Positions 25,176 through 34,495 of a DNA stretch of 64,000 bases are shown here, piece by piece. Origin of the DNA: Acidobacteriota bacterium (lineage in GTDB: Bacteria > Acidobacteriota > Terriglobia > Acidiferrales > UBA7541); the NCBI GenBank assembly GCA_003167215.1, contig PMTV01000050.1, positions 34,954 to 98,953 on the forward strand, written 5' to 3'. The first letter of the stretch is position 1, and every line of letters begins with the position of its first letter. Under the pieces are notes generated by a model. It was given only the letters and a program-made list of their open reading frames with translations. It made no database searches and had not been told where the DNA came from. Made by a program: the position numbers and the translations under genes.

Positions 25176-28100
25176 GTGTTAAAACTGCGCAAAGTTGAGT
25201 TGTTGGGCTTCAAATCGTTCTTCGAGAAGACGCCGATCACGTTCAGCGGCAGCGGAATCACGTGCATCGTTGGCCCGAACGGGTGCGGCAAGTCGAATGT
25301 GGTGGACGCGATCTCCTGGGTGCTCGGAGAACAGAGCCATAAGCAGTTGCGGGCGGAGCGCATGTCGGACTGCATATTCAACGGGACTGCCAAGCGGCCT
25401 CCGTTGGGTCTGGCGGAAGTGACTTTGACGCTGGTGGACCCGGAACTGTCGGAAGCCGTGGCCAAGGTGCTGGACGCACCGGAGGAAATGCCCACGGAGG
25501 CGGGACCCACGCTTGTGGAGGAGCAAATCTCTGTAGCGAACGAAGACGGCTTTCTTGAGATTCCTTCCACTCAAACTGACGTCCCAACAGAAGAAAATGC
25601 GGACAACCGCAAGCCTTGGAAGAAGCGCGCGGCTGAGAAATCTGCGATCGCTCTGAAACCTGGGGAGGTTGTTGTTGGTCGGCGGCTCTATCGCTCGGGA
25701 CAAAGTGAGTACTTGATTAATGGGCGCGTGGCGCGTTTGCGCGATGTACAAGAACTTTTTATGGGCTTGGGCCTGGGACCCGATAGCTACGCAATTATCG
25801 AACAGGGCCGCATCGGGCAGATTCTGAATTCAAAGCCGATGGACCGCCGCGCAATTATTGAAGAAGCGGCCGGCATTACGATGTACAAGACGAAGAGGCG
25901 TTTGGCGGAAGCGAAACTGGAAGCTTCGAAGCTTAATCTCTCGCGTGTGAACGATATTCTGGCGGAAGTGGAGAAGCAACTTGCTTCGCTAAAACGGCAG
26001 GCTTCCAAAGCTCGGCGTTACGCGGAGCTGCGGGAACAAATGCGGGGCCTGCTGCGCAGCGTTCTGGCCAGCAAGGCGGAGCATCTCGATATCGAAGCTG
26101 CGCGGCTGGAAAATTTACTGCGCGAAATGGAGTCGGTGGAAGAGCTCGAGGCGCGCTCGGTGCACGAGCTGGAGTCCGAGCAAGAACGGTTGAGCGCGCG
26201 GAGCTACGAGCTGGACGCCGAATTGCGGCAAATTCATAACCTGCTGGGGCAAACGGCGCTGGACCTGGATCGCGCGGAAAACCGAATCACGTTTAATCGC
26301 GAGCAAGTCGCCCAAATTGACACACGCGCCACGCGTTTGGCCGTTGAATTGGAACAGGCTGAACGGCAGGCAGCGGAGCTAACCGCGCGGATGTCGGCAC
26401 AGCGCGAGGCGGCGAGTTCTCTTCGCGGACAGACCGCACTGCTGGAGGCTTCACTCCACCAAACGACAGAGCAAGCCGCGTCCAGCGCCGGCGAGCAAGA
26501 ACGGCTGGAAGCGCGCATTGCGGAGCTGCATCAGCTGGCAGCGCGGTTGGTGGAAGAATCGGCACGCGAACAGGCGGAATCGCTGCAGGCTGAAGAAGCA
26601 GCCGCCCGGCACGCAGCTGCCGAAGAACAGCGCGGCATCGCGCTGCGAGCAATCGAAGACGAGTGCGCTGTATTGAAAGAAAGAGTTGCAGCGGCTGAAC
26701 GCACATTCGAACAGGCGCAACTGCAAGCACAGGAATTCGGCAAGGCGGTTCAAAATTCGCAGGCGCGGCTCGCAGAACTTCGACACAACCAGCGCGAAGC
26801 CGGGCAGCGGCTGGAAGGGATTCGTGAAAACCTTTCGGCCGAGCGAGCGCGCCGCACATCCATCGAGCAGATCCTGAGCGACCGGGCCTACACAGCCGAC
26901 GCGGTACAAAAATTATTCAGCGTCAATCCGCAGCATAATCAGGCTTCCTCTGACGACGGCTTCCGAGCGATCGGATTGCTGGCCGATTACGCTGAGGTGC
27001 AAGAAAAATACGAAAGTGCCATCGAGCAATTCCTGCGGGATGAACTGGAATACATCGTGGTCGAATCGTTCGATCACGCCCGGGCCGGGATCGCGCTGCT
27101 GCGCAATGAAATGGGCGGGCGCGCGACTTTCTTTGTCGATTCGCAAGTGAATCTGGATATTCAGGCGCCCGAAGCCGACGGTTCCCTTCCCCTCGCGTCG
27201 GGCATAGTAGCGAGACTTGACCGACTGGTGGAATTCCGCGATCCGGTGGGGCCGACGGCGAAACATTTTCTCACCAAGCTTCGCACCGCGTACCTGGTGG
27301 AGCCCGCCGTAGCCGAACGATTGGCGCACGAAAATCCGCATAGTTATTATTTGACGCTCGACGGCACTTGTTATCACGGGCGCATCGTTTCCGGAGGCCG
27401 CGCGGGAGAGGCAGGCCCGTTGGCCTTGAAGCGTGAACTTCGCCAGCATGAGGCCGAGGCGATACGCCTGGAGCGAATCTGCCAGGAACAGCAGGAGCAA
27501 CTCACTCAACTCGGCCATGAAATCTCCGCGGGCGAGTCCACCGTGGCGCTGGCAAATTCGCGGCACGTGGAAGCAGAAAAATCCCTGGTCGCGGCCACTC
27601 ATCTTCTGGACCAGGCGCGCTTAGATCTGCAGAGAATCGAACTTCAAGTTTCTACCGAGCGCGAAGAAATCGGCCGGCTGAACTCCGAAGCGGACGCGGC
27701 GCGCTTGCGCGTGGAACAATCGCGGCGGCAACATGCGGAAGCTGTCCGTTTGCGGGCCGCTACGGAGACGGAGAGTTCCGAATCCGCCGAGAGACTCTTG
27801 CGGATGCGTCAAGATTTTCAGGTTTTGCAGGAACGGCTGGGCACAGGCCGCGAAGAGCTGGCAACCATGACCGAACGATTGGTAAGCGCCGAGGCCGCCG
27901 GACAAAAGGTTTCGGAGGAAATCGGCCTCGCCGAGGAGCGTTTGTTATCGTTGCGACAGCAGCAGAAAGCGATGTATCAGGAAAAGTCCGAGTTGGAGTC
28001 TTCCTGCGGCCAGCTCTCGCTCCAGGCGGACGACCTGCGTAAAGAGAAGCACAGGATGGAAGAACAAAAGGGCGCGCTCGAAAAGGAATGGGAAGCGGCC

Positions 28101-28997
28101 CGGTCGCGCACAGCGGTGCTGGAAGAATCCGTACGAGGAAAACGCCAGTCTCTCGACGAGCTTCGCGCCGAACGCAGCCAGCGGCAAATCGAAAAGGCGC
28201 GTAATGACGCGGATCGCGATTACCTGCGGCAGACATGCGTGGCGGAGCTAAACGCTCAGCCCGAAGACCTGATGGCGCAAGAAGCGCAATTGCTTATCGG
28301 CGAAGACCTGGTGACAGCGGAGACGAATTACAACGAAATGAAAGCCCGCGTGGAAGCCATGGGGCCGGTCAATATGATGGCGCTGGAAGAGTTTCAAGAG
28401 TGCGAGCAGCGCGAGGAATTCTTGCGACGCGAGCGCGACGACTTGGTTGCAGCCATCGAAAACACGCGGCTTACCATTACGGAACTGGATCAGGTGTCGC
28501 GGCAAAAATTCGAAGAAGCGTTCAACTTCATCAATGCGCATTTCACGATTGCGTTTCAATCTCTGTTTGGCGGCGGACACGGCGAGATGCGGCTCAGCGA
28601 ACCGGACAGCTCGGGCGAAGCCGGGATTGACATTGCGGCGCAGCCACCGGGAAAGCGGCTGCAAAATATTCTTCTGCTCTCCGGGGGCGAAAAGGCCCTT
28701 ACGGCACTGGCACTACTCATTGCCGTGTTCCGCTACCAGCCCAGTCCATTCTGCATACTTGACGAAGTGGACGCACCGCTCGACGAGGCCAACGTTGGGC
28801 GCTTCAATAAAATGCTGGCAGAGATGTGCGCGCAAACGCAGTTCATCGTGGTAACCCACAATCGGAAGACGATGGAGATGGGATCGGTCATGTATGGAGT
28901 GACGATGCAGGAACCGGGCGTCTCGAAGCTGGTTTCCGTCAAGTGGGAAGATGCCGCCTCCGCGGCCGCACCGAAAGCCGCCAGCAACGCCGCTTAA
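25176..28997 (+). CDS. smc: Chromosome segregation ATPase SMC
   Basis: This is the structural maintenance of chromosomes subunit of bacterial condensin. The 1273-residue protein has the N-terminal head with Walker A 'GPNGCGKSN' (33-41) and 'LYRSGQSEYLINGR'. Long coiled coils run at about 230-560 and 750-1080, with a hinge at about 590-730 ('DELEYIVVESFDHARAGIAL'). The C-terminal head has signature 'LLSGGEKALTALALLIAVF' and Walker B 'FCILDEVDAPLDEANV'. An acidic insert of about 60 residues (about 90-160) lies between the two N-terminal head motifs and is absent from Bacillus-type SMC. The start is GTG 25176, preceded by GAGGG. ScpA and ScpB genes are not adjacent. Confidence 0.97.
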   Translation: MLKLRKVELLGFKSFFEKTPITFSGSGITCIVGPNGCGKSNVVDAISWVLGEQSHKQLRAERMSDCIFNGTAKRPPLGLAEVTLTLVDPELSEAVAKVLDAPEEMPTEAGPTLVEEQISVANEDGFLEIPSTQTDVPTEENADNRKPWKKRAAEKSAIALKPGEVVVGRRLYRSGQSEYLINGRVARLRDVQELFMGLGLGPDSYAIIEQGRIGQILNSKPMDRRAIIEEAAGITMYKTKRRLAEAKLEASKLNLSRVNDILAEVEKQLASLKRQASKARRYAELREQMRGLLRSVLASKAEHLDIEAARLENLLREMESVEELEARSVHELESEQERLSARSYELDAELRQIHNLLGQTALDLDRAENRITFNREQVAQIDTRATRLAVELEQAERQAAELTARMSAQREAASSLRGQTALLEASLHQTTEQAASSAGEQERLEARIAELHQLAARLVEESAREQAESLQAEEAAARHAAAEEQRGIALRAIEDECAVLKERVAAAERTFEQAQLQAQEFGKAVQNSQARLAELRHNQREAGQRLEGIRENLSAERARRTSIEQILSDRAYTADAVQKLFSVNPQHNQASSDDGFRAIGLLADYAEVQEKYESAIEQFLRDELEYIVVESFDHARAGIALLRNEMGGRATFFVDSQVNLDIQAPEADGSLPLASGIVARLDRLVEFRDPVGPTAKHFLTKLRTAYLVEPAVAERLAHENPHSYYLTLDGTCYHGRIVSGGRAGEAGPLALKRELRQHEAEAIRLERICQEQQEQLTQLGHEISAGESTVALANSRHVEAEKSLVAATHLLDQARLDLQRIELQVSTEREEIGRLNSEADAARLRVEQSRRQHAEAVRLRAATETESSESAERLLRMRQDFQVLQERLGTGREELATMTERLVSAEAAGQKVSEEIGLAEERLLSLRQQQKAMYQEKSELESSCGQLSLQADDLRKEKHRMEEQKGALEKEWEAARSRTAVLEESVRGKRQSLDELRAERSQRQIEKARNDADRDYLRQTCVAELNAQPEDLMAQEAQLLIGEDLVTAETNYNEMKARVEAMGPVNMMALEEFQECEQREEFLRRERDDLVAAIENTRLTITELDQVSRQKFEEAFNFINAHFTIAFQSLFGGGHGEMRLSEPDSSGEAGIDIAAQPPGKRLQNILLLSGGEKALTALALLIAVFRYQPSPFCILDEVDAPLDEANVGRFNKMLAEMCAQTQFIVVTHNRKTMEMGSVMYGVTMQEPGVSKLVSVKWEDAASAAAPKAASNAA

Positions 28998-29057
28998 TGC
29001 CGGATTGTTGTCGAAGCCATTGGGCGAATCATCGCTGAGGAAAAAAATTCTTAGGCG

Positions 29058-29085
29058 TTGACATCCAGTCTCGCTGCGCTAGAAT
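29058..29085 (+). promoter_or_regulatory. Strong sigma-70 promoter upstream of purC
   Basis: TTGACA (29058-29063) and TAGAAT (29080-29085) are separated by 16 bp, about 28 bp upstream of the purC start. This is one of the best consensus promoters in the window; no purine-repressor operator was recognised. Confidence 0.7.
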
Positions 29086-29113
29086 ACCCGCCTCCAGTGA
29101 GGAAAAATATCCA

Positions 29114-30019
29114 GTGTCTTCTCCACAAATGAGTGCCGTCATTTCACAAACTGATTTCCCCGGGCTGAAGCTTCGGGCACGAGGCAAGGTTCGCGATATT
29201 TATGAGCTTGGCGACCGCTTGCTTATCGTGGCTACCGACAGGCTTTCGGCTTTTGACGTCGTGCTGCCGACGCCGATTCCCGATAAAGGACGCGTTCTAA
29301 CGCAATTGTCGCTTTTCTGGTTCAAAAAGCTCGCAGACGTGGTTCCGAATCATGTTCTTACGGCGGAGAATTTTGACGGCGAGTTAGCACCGTACAAAAG
29401 CTCGCTTGCGGGGCGTGCAATGTTGGTGCGGAAGACCGAGCCGATTCCGATCGAGTGCGTCGTGCGGGGCTATATTTCCGGGTCAGGCTGGAAGGACTAT
29501 CAGAAGAGCGGGAGAATCTGCGGCATCGAGCTCCCGCCAGGCCTGCGCGAATCTGACCGGCTGCCTGAGCCGATTTTTACGCCTTCGACAAAGGCTACCA
29601 GCGGGCACGATGAAAATATTTCTTTCGAGGAAACTATCTCGCGCATCGGCCGGCCCCTCGCCGAACGCCTGCGTGAGACCAGCTTGAAAATTTATCGCCT
29701 GGCGTCTGAACACGCGCGCGCGCGCGGGATCATCATGGCCGACACAAAATTCGAATTTGGATTGATCGGTAACGATATGATCTGGATCGACGAGGCACTG
29801 ACTCCTGATTCCTCGCGCTTCTGGCCCGCCGATCAATATGCTCCGGGCAAAGCGCAGCCATCCTTCGACAAGCAATACGTTCGCGACTATCTGGAACGCA
29901 TCGGCTGGAATAAACAACCTCCGGGCCCTGCTCTGCCGCCGGAGGTGGTTAGCGGAACGCAGGAGAAATATCGAGAAGCGTATCAGCAGATTACCGGCCA
30001 CTCACTCGACGGAAAGTAA
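29114..30019 (+). CDS. purC: Phosphoribosylaminoimidazole-succinocarboxamide synthase (SAICAR synthetase)
   Basis: The enzyme joins CAIR and aspartate with ATP in purine synthesis. The 301-residue protein has '[20 protein letters not shown]' (nucleotide-binding edge), '[20 protein letters not shown]', '[20 protein letters not shown]' (family signature), '[15 protein letters not shown]', and the catalytic/metal block '[14 protein letters not shown]...[15 protein letters not shown]'. Length is that of the longer eukaryote-like/short-linker form. The start at GTG 29114 is within reach of GAGG; ATG 29129 is an alternative. The Fis-like HTH gene follows 39 bp downstream on the same strand. Confidence 0.97.
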   Translation: MSSPQMSAVISQTDFPGLKLRARGKVRDIYELGDRLLIVATDRLSAFDVVLPTPIPDKGRVLTQLSLFWFKKLADVVPNHVLTAENFDGELAPYKSSLAGRAMLVRKTEPIPIECVVRGYISGSGWKDYQKSGRICGIELPPGLRESDRLPEPIFTPSTKATSGHDENISFEETISRIGRPLAERLRETSLKIYRLASEHARARGIIMADTKFEFGLIGNDMIWIDEALTPDSSRFWPADQYAPGKAQPSFDKQYVRDYLERIGWNKQPPGPALPPEVVSGTQEKYREAYQQITGHSLDGK

Positions 30020-30058
30020 GGACCTTCGCCCGGGCGTATTACTGCGGAGCGTGAAACC

Positions 30059-30280
30059 GTGAAAGATCAATTGGAATCGCTGGTCGGAATGATGGTCGAG
30101 CGAGGTATCCTACTCGAAGAAGCGGTCACGGAATTCGAGAAAAAATTCATCAAGCGAGTGCTGGAACGCCTCAAGGGAAACCAATCCCGCGCCGCCAAAG
30201 CGCTGGGAATCCATCGCAACACTCTCAGCCGTAAAGTCGGAGAGTACAAGCTAGACCACGTTAGCCGCCGCCGCAGCTAG
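30059..30280 (+). CDS. Fis-type helix-turn-helix protein
   Basis: The 73-residue protein is mostly a Fis-family HTH (HTH_8): 'FEKKFIKRVLERLKGNQSRA' then 'AAKALGIHRNTLSRKVGEY'. This is the same module that ends NtrC-type sigma-54 activators, here without an AAA+ domain, so it should act as a small DNA-binding or nucleoid protein. The start is GTG 30059. It may share the purC transcript. The two features of this window that use sigma-54, rpoN and the -24/-12 promoter, make a link to this HTH tempting, but nothing in sequence supports it directly. Confidence 0.85.
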   Translation: MKDQLESLVGMMVERGILLEEAVTEFEKKFIKRVLERLKGNQSRAAKALGIHRNTLSRKVGEYKLDHVSRRRS

Positions 30281-30379
30281 AACGCCAACAGACTCCAATC
30301 GAACGACGTGAGGGGTTACAGGCCGAAGGACATCGCTTCGTATCGCCGGTATCAGTGCGCCAATCTAGACGGACAGGCT

Positions 30380-30416
30380 TTAAAAGAAAATGGCCGGCCC
30401 AAAAACGAGCCGGCCA
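30380..30416 (-). terminator. Intrinsic terminator for the TPR gene
   Basis: TGGCCGGC (30391-30398) and GCCGGCCA (30409-30416) form a perfect 8-bp stem with a 10-base loop. Read on the minus strand it is followed by TTTTCTTTTAA. It lies 27-60 bp past the end of the TPR protein gene. Confidence 0.8.
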
Positions 30417-30442
30417 GATTCTTTAAACTTGCTCCGTGAACG

Positions 30443-31771
30443 CTACTTTCCGGGATTTTTCGGAGCGACCTTGTGAGGGGTATGCTTGCCCTTTTCGGCC
30501 GGGATGTCTTCAGGGTTCACTTTGGCTTTGTCCCAGTGGAGCATGAAAGCCGGATCGGGATCGTAGCTGACGATAGTGCCGCTGAAGCGCACGCCATCAT
30601 CCTTCTGCAAGCGCGCAGCTTCGGGCTGGCCTGGAACTTTTACATCGAGATTGGCCTCCGTCGCCTTTTCAATTTCCTCGGGCGTGGCCCCAGTGACCAA
30701 GTGCAACTCCACAGAATCGGTTCCGGGGACGACGTCTATCACTTTACCGACGACTTCCGGGAATTCGGCGCCGCAGATGGCCAGCCAGGTCATTTTGGCT
30801 TTGTCGCCGCCACCTTTGAGATCCGCGAGCACGGTCAAAATGTTACTCGAAGCTTGAATTTTCTTCAGATCGTCGGCGCTGGGAATGGTGTAGGTGGAAG
30901 GCCGGTCCGGAGAATTCGCCGCCAACTGAAGCAACTCCGCTAGCTGCGCATCCACTTGGGAGTCACATCCAGGTTGCTCGTAGGCGAGAATTTGCTTGCG
31001 GAGGTAATCTTTGACCTTGGCGTCGTCGGGAATCTTCTGGTCGATGGCGCGCGCCAAGTACCAGAAGCCATCGAGGGGCTGCGGAGGAGTTGACTGCAAA
31101 TAAGAAAGTCCCAGACGGTAGTTTGTTATGGCGTCAGTGGGATTCACAGCCAGAGCCGCTTTGAAATACTGAATGGCGCTAGGGTAATCCTTCAGGGTGT
31201 AGGACGCGGACCCGGCCGTGTAATTAAACAGAACGGTTGGCCCCTTCTTCTGCTCGGCGAACTGGTCGTCGGTCATGGGAGGGGTGGCGGGCTTGGCGAT
31301 GCTGGTCAGGATCTTCAGTCCTTCAAGAGCCGCCGCGCGAGCCTTGGTGAGCTGATCGGCTGCGTCGGCTGCCTTCTCGTTGAACGCGTAGTTAAACGCC
31401 AGCGATCGTGTGTAGAGAGCTTGCAAGCGGGTTCCGGCATCAAGCTTATCGCCCAGGGCGACCAGCTTATCGGCGTACTCGACCGTTTTCGGATAGTTTT
31501 TGAGCTCGTTATAGCTCGCGACGTAGAGCTGCAGGACGTAGGGCATCAAAGTGGAATTGGGGAATTTTGCAACAAAATCGTCGAGGCACTTCACGCGCAT
31601 TTGCGCGTTGGTTTCCGCGTGGCAGGCCTGGAAACCGTTATATTCCGGCATAGTGTAGGGAGCCGGCTTATTTTGATCCTGCTGGTCCTGGGCTGCGGCG
31701 GGGCGCACGGACAGGCAAAGCATCCCAAGGATGGTGAAGAACGCTCCGATAATGGCAAAAGACTTTCGCAT
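30443..31771 (-). CDS. Secreted tetratricopeptide-repeat protein
   Basis: The 442-residue protein starts with a signal peptide ('KSFAIIGAFFTILGMLCLSV', cleavage near AAAQ). Helical repeats follow, with TPR character at 'AGSASYTLKDYPSAIQYFKA' and 'LAVNPTDAITNYRLGLSYL'. The C-terminal half carries a beta-rich domain that recalls a conserved module in such proteins ('MTWLAICGAEFPEVVGKVID', 'VRFSGTIVSYDPDPAFMLHW'). The tail is Lys/Pro-rich. ATG 31771 is chosen because AGGGA precedes it and the signal peptide begins there. Likely a periplasmic scaffolding or assembly protein; partners are unknown. Confidence 0.85.
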   Translation of the reverse strand: MRKSFAIIGAFFTILGMLCLSVRPAAAQDQQDQNKPAPYTMPEYNGFQACHAETNAQMRVKCLDDFVAKFPNSTLMPYVLQLYVASYNELKNYPKTVEYADKLVALGDKLDAGTRLQALYTRSLAFNYAFNEKAADAADQLTKARAAALEGLKILTSIAKPATPPMTDDQFAEQKKGPTVLFNYTAGSASYTLKDYPSAIQYFKAALAVNPTDAITNYRLGLSYLQSTPPQPLDGFWYLARAIDQKIPDDAKVKDYLRKQILAYEQPGCDSQVDAQLAELLQLAANSPDRPSTYTIPSADDLKKIQASSNILTVLADLKGGGDKAKMTWLAICGAEFPEVVGKVIDVVPGTDSVELHLVTGATPEEIEKATEANLDVKVPGQPEAARLQKDDGVRFSGTIVSYDPDPAFMLHWDKAKVNPEDIPAEKGKHTPHKVAPKNPGK

Positions 31772-32011
31772 ATTCTTCCCTGCCTCCTGGGCCGAATTCA
31801 CTTTTGGATAGAAACGAACTTTGGGGCTGCGACCCGCATAGAATAACGCGGTAAACGAATCCACGGGATTATAGGGAAAGCTATTCAAGCACGCAAGGTG
31901 AATCCGCCTGTGGCTCTCAATTTATGGGGTCTGGAGGACGTCCGCGCACGCCACCGCCTCAATGTTATGATGTTACATCTCGGTAAAGAGTCGCCTCGCT
32001 GGAGCGCACTG

Positions 32012-32737
32012 ATGGCGTCGGAAAAACCTCTGGACGGTAAGATCGCACTCATCACCGGCGGCAGCAAGGGAATCGGACTGGCCATTGCGCGAAGTCTCGG
32101 CCGGCTGGGAGCGAAGCTGAGCTTGTGTGCCCGGCATGCGGACAAGCTCGAAACCGCGGCCGCTGAGCTACGAAACGAAGGTGCCAAGGTGATGGTGACG
32201 GCAGCGGACGTCACACGCGCGAGTGATATTGGGAAGCTGGTGCAGAAAACGGAGCAATCTTTTGGTGCGATCGACGTCCTGGTGAACAATGCGGGCATTG
32301 GATACTTTGGTCCTTTCCAGGGAGCGGCGGAGGCTGATTGGGACGCAGTATTAGACACCAATCTGAAGTCTGTGTTCCTGTTGAGTAAAGCTGTGGCGCC
32401 GGGAATGATCGAGCGCCGCGCCGGGCACATTATCAATATTGCGTCATTGGCCGGCAAGAATGCTTTCGCCGGCGGGGGCATCTACTGCGCTTCGAAATGG
32501 GGCCTGCTGGGATTGACTGAATGCATGGCGGAGGACCTGCGGCAATACGGCATAAGAGTCAGCGCGATTTGTCCGGGAAGCGTGGCGACGGATTTTTCAC
32601 CACACCCTGGAAAGGATGTTCGTAAGATGCTGCAACCAGAAGACATAGCCCATGCGGTCGAGGCTATCGTCCTGCAAGGCCCCAAAGCTTCATCAGCGAG
32701 ATTCTGCTGCGGCCCACCCAAAAACCCTAGTCCGTGA
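32012..32737 (+). CDS. Short-chain dehydrogenase/reductase with a C-terminal frameshift
   Basis: This classical SDR has 'ALITGGSKGIGLAIARSLG' (TGxxxGxG cofactor site), 'DVLVNNAGIG', catalytic Ser in 'IINIASLAGKNAF', and YxxxK as 'YCASKWGLLGL', then 'ICPGSVATDF'. All catalytic residues are present. The last 16 residues are not SDR-like. The other frame from 32689 instead reads FISEILLRPTQKP and stops at 32728-32730, the family-typical end. One base missing in the CCCCAAA run (32680-32686) would restore it. The ATG at 32012 is preferred because GGAG lies eight bases upstream. It precedes the MarR cluster on the same strand. Confidence 0.85.
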   Translation: MASEKPLDGKIALITGGSKGIGLAIARSLGRLGAKLSLCARHADKLETAAAELRNEGAKVMVTAADVTRASDIGKLVQKTEQSFGAIDVLVNNAGIGYFGPFQGAAEADWDAVLDTNLKSVFLLSKAVAPGMIERRAGHIINIASLAGKNAFAGGGIYCASKWGLLGLTECMAEDLRQYGIRVSAICPGSVATDFSPHPGKDVRKMLQPEDIAHAVEAIVLQGPKASSARFCCGPPKNPSP

Positions 32738-32767
32738 ATCCCCGACGCGTTGTGCTGCATCTGATGC

Positions 32768-32779
32768 TTTGATATCAAA
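32768..32779 (+). promoter_or_regulatory. Palindromic MarR-type operator
   Basis: TTTGATATCAAA is a perfect 12-bp palindrome centred 26 bp upstream of the MarR-family start codon. ATATC-centred palindromes of this type are typical MarR-family binding sites, so autoregulation of the marR-pirin-doxX-nitroreductase cluster is likely. Confidence 0.6.
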
Positions 32780-32799
32780 TGATTCCAGGTTAAACGACT

Positions 32800-33303
32800 T
32801 TGCCAACTCACTTCCAAGGATCGCCGGAAACAAAGCGAGCGCTCAACGCTTTCATCAATCTCGCGCGTGCCACGAATTCGCTGCAAGCCAGGCTCAGCGT
32901 TCAGCTCGAAGGGCAGGGTTTGACCGTGGGGCAGTTCGGCGTCCTCGAAGCGCTGTTGCACCTGGGGCCTATGACGCAGTGCGTGCTGGGTGAAAAGCTG
33001 CTGCGCAGCGGCGGAAATATAACGCTGGTGATAGACAATCTGGAAAAACACGGACTCGTGCGCCGGGAGCGGCAGACGGAAGATCGCAGGACGATCGTGA
33101 TACATCTGACTCCGAAAGGGATGCGGTTGATCAAGCGCGTTTTCCCAGGACACGCGAGAATGATTTTGAAGGAAATGAGCCAATTAAAACCGAAGGAACA
33201 AGAAGACCTGCGCCGGCTATGCCGAAAGCTGGGAACCGGCGGGAGAGCCAGTTCAGAAGCAACCAAGAAGGAGAAAAAACATGATTCAAATCAGACCGAG
33301 TGA
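32800..33303 (+). CDS. MarR-family transcriptional regulator
   Basis: The 167-residue winged-helix protein has the MarR core: 'GLTVGQFGVLEALLHLGPMT', recognition helix near 'LGEKLLRSGGNITLVIDNLE', and wing 'LVRRERQTEDRRTIVIHLT'. It ends in a Lys-rich tail. The start is TTG 32800, with AGGT about ten bases upstream. The 3' end overlaps the pirin gene by 23 bp, so repressor and enzyme are co-translated. MarR proteins normally sense phenols, quinones or electrophiles, matching the downstream pirin, DoxX and nitroreductase genes. A palindrome sits just before the gene. Confidence 0.9.
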   Translation: MPTHFQGSPETKRALNAFINLARATNSLQARLSVQLEGQGLTVGQFGVLEALLHLGPMTQCVLGEKLLRSGGNITLVIDNLEKHGLVRRERQTEDRRTIVIHLTPKGMRLIKRVFPGHARMILKEMSQLKPKEQEDLRRLCRKLGTGGRASSEATKKEKKHDSNQTE

Positions 33304-33970
33304 CGAGCGCGGCCACAACAAGCTGTCGTGGCTGGATACGCGATTCACATTTTCGTTCGATCAATATTACGACCCGGAGCACATGCAGTTCCGCTCCCTG
33401 CGGGTGTTGAATGAGGATATCATCGCGCCCGGACAAGGGTTTGGCATGCATCCTCATCGCGACATGGAAATTCTGACGTGGATTCTGGACGGAGCGCTCG
33501 AACACCGCGACAACATGGGTACTGGTGCGGTGATCCGTCCGGGTGAGCTGCAGCATATGACGGCGGGTTCGGGCATCCTGCACAGCGAATTCAATCCATC
33601 CCCCAAGGATTCGACTCATCTCTTACAGATATGGATCGTGCCGGATCGTAAAAACCTGAAGCCGGAGTACGAGCAACTGACATTTCCGGATAAGGACTTG
33701 CGAGGAAAGTTTCATCTGGTGGCGGGCCGGCAAGCGCCCATCAATATTCACCAAGATGCGAATCTTTACATCGCTCGACTGAACGAAGGCGAGGAGGCCA
33801 AACATCCGTTGGGAGCAGGCCGTAGCGCATGGATGCAAGTTTCACGCGGAGCGGTCGCGTTGAATGGAACAAAGCTAAAAGCGGGAGATGGAGCGGCCAT
33901 TTCACAGGAATCCGAAGTTCGCGTTGAGGCAACAACACCGTCGGAAGTTCTGCTTTTCGATCTGGCGTAA
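33281..33970 (+). CDS. Pirin family protein (YhhW-like)
   Basis: The 229-residue bicupin has the conserved metal-binding set: His57 and His59 in 'GMHPHRDMEILTWILDG', His101 and Glu103 in 'SGILHSEFNPS'. These match quercetin-2,3-dioxygenase-active pirins such as YhhW. A second cupin domain, without metal ligands, follows. The start ATG 33281 is preceded by GGAG and lies inside the end of the MarR gene. It probably participates in quinone or flavonoid detoxification, or redox sensing, with the neighbouring genes; actual substrate unknown. Confidence 0.92.
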   Translation: MIQIRPSDERGHNKLSWLDTRFTFSFDQYYDPEHMQFRSLRVLNEDIIAPGQGFGMHPHRDMEILTWILDGALEHRDNMGTGAVIRPGELQHMTAGSGILHSEFNPSPKDSTHLLQIWIVPDRKNLKPEYEQLTFPDKDLRGKFHLVAGRQAPINIHQDANLYIARLNEGEEAKHPLGAGRSAWMQVSRGAVALNGTKLKAGDGAAISQESEVRVEATTPSEVLLFDLA

Positions 33971-33997
33971 AATCCACTTGGAAAAAGGAGAGGAAAA

Positions 33998-34414
33998 ATG
34001 AACGATTCTTCGAGCAGCTTTACACCGTTGGCGGGCCGAATCCTGATCAGCGTTTTGTTTTTGATTAGCGGAGTTTTCAAGATAGGCGGGTATTCGCAGA
34101 TGGTGGGCTACTCGACCGCCAAAGGCGTGCCGATAGCGAGCGTTGCCATCGCATGCGCCGCCGTGATTGAACTCGCTTGTGGGCTCGCCATTCTCGTTGG
34201 CTTTCAGACCAAGATCGCAGCCTGGATTTTGTTTCTCTACCTAATACCGGTCACATTCTTTTTCCATAACTTCTGGGCGATGCAGGGCGCAGAGCAACAG
34301 CAGAATATGATCAATTTTCTGAAGAATGTCGCGATCATGAGCGGCCTGGTAATCCTTGCCACATACGGCGCAGGTCCATATTCGATCGATCATTCGCGTG
34401 CTGCGAAAGCTTGA
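33998..34414 (+). CDS. DoxX family membrane protein
   Basis: The 138-residue protein has four membrane helices ('LAGRILISVLFLISGVFKIG', 'ASVAIACAAVIELACGLAIL', 'KIAAWILFLYLIPVTFFFHN', 'NVAIMSGLVILATYGAGP'), the DoxX/YphA-like plan. AAAGGAGAGG precedes the ATG. Family members are associated with thiosulfate:quinone or other quinone-linked redox steps and with oxidative-stress complexes. It is the third gene of the MarR-controlled cluster, 27 bp after pirin. Confidence 0.9.
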   Translation: MNDSSSSFTPLAGRILISVLFLISGVFKIGGYSQMVGYSTAKGVPIASVAIACAAVIELACGLAILVGFQTKIAAWILFLYLIPVTFFFHNFWAMQGAEQQQNMINFLKNVAIMSGLVILATYGAGPYSIDHSRAAKA

Positions 34415-34495
34415 AAAGAAAACTGTTTCAGAGATGAAAGCGCGGAGTAGCGGCGGCAATAGAACAATACTGATACGAAAATGTGAGGAGGAAGT

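Noticed and set aside
26293..27602. Two minus-strand open frames inside smc
   Set aside because: Entirely antisense to the coiled coils of SMC, whose GC-rich third codon positions generate such shadows.
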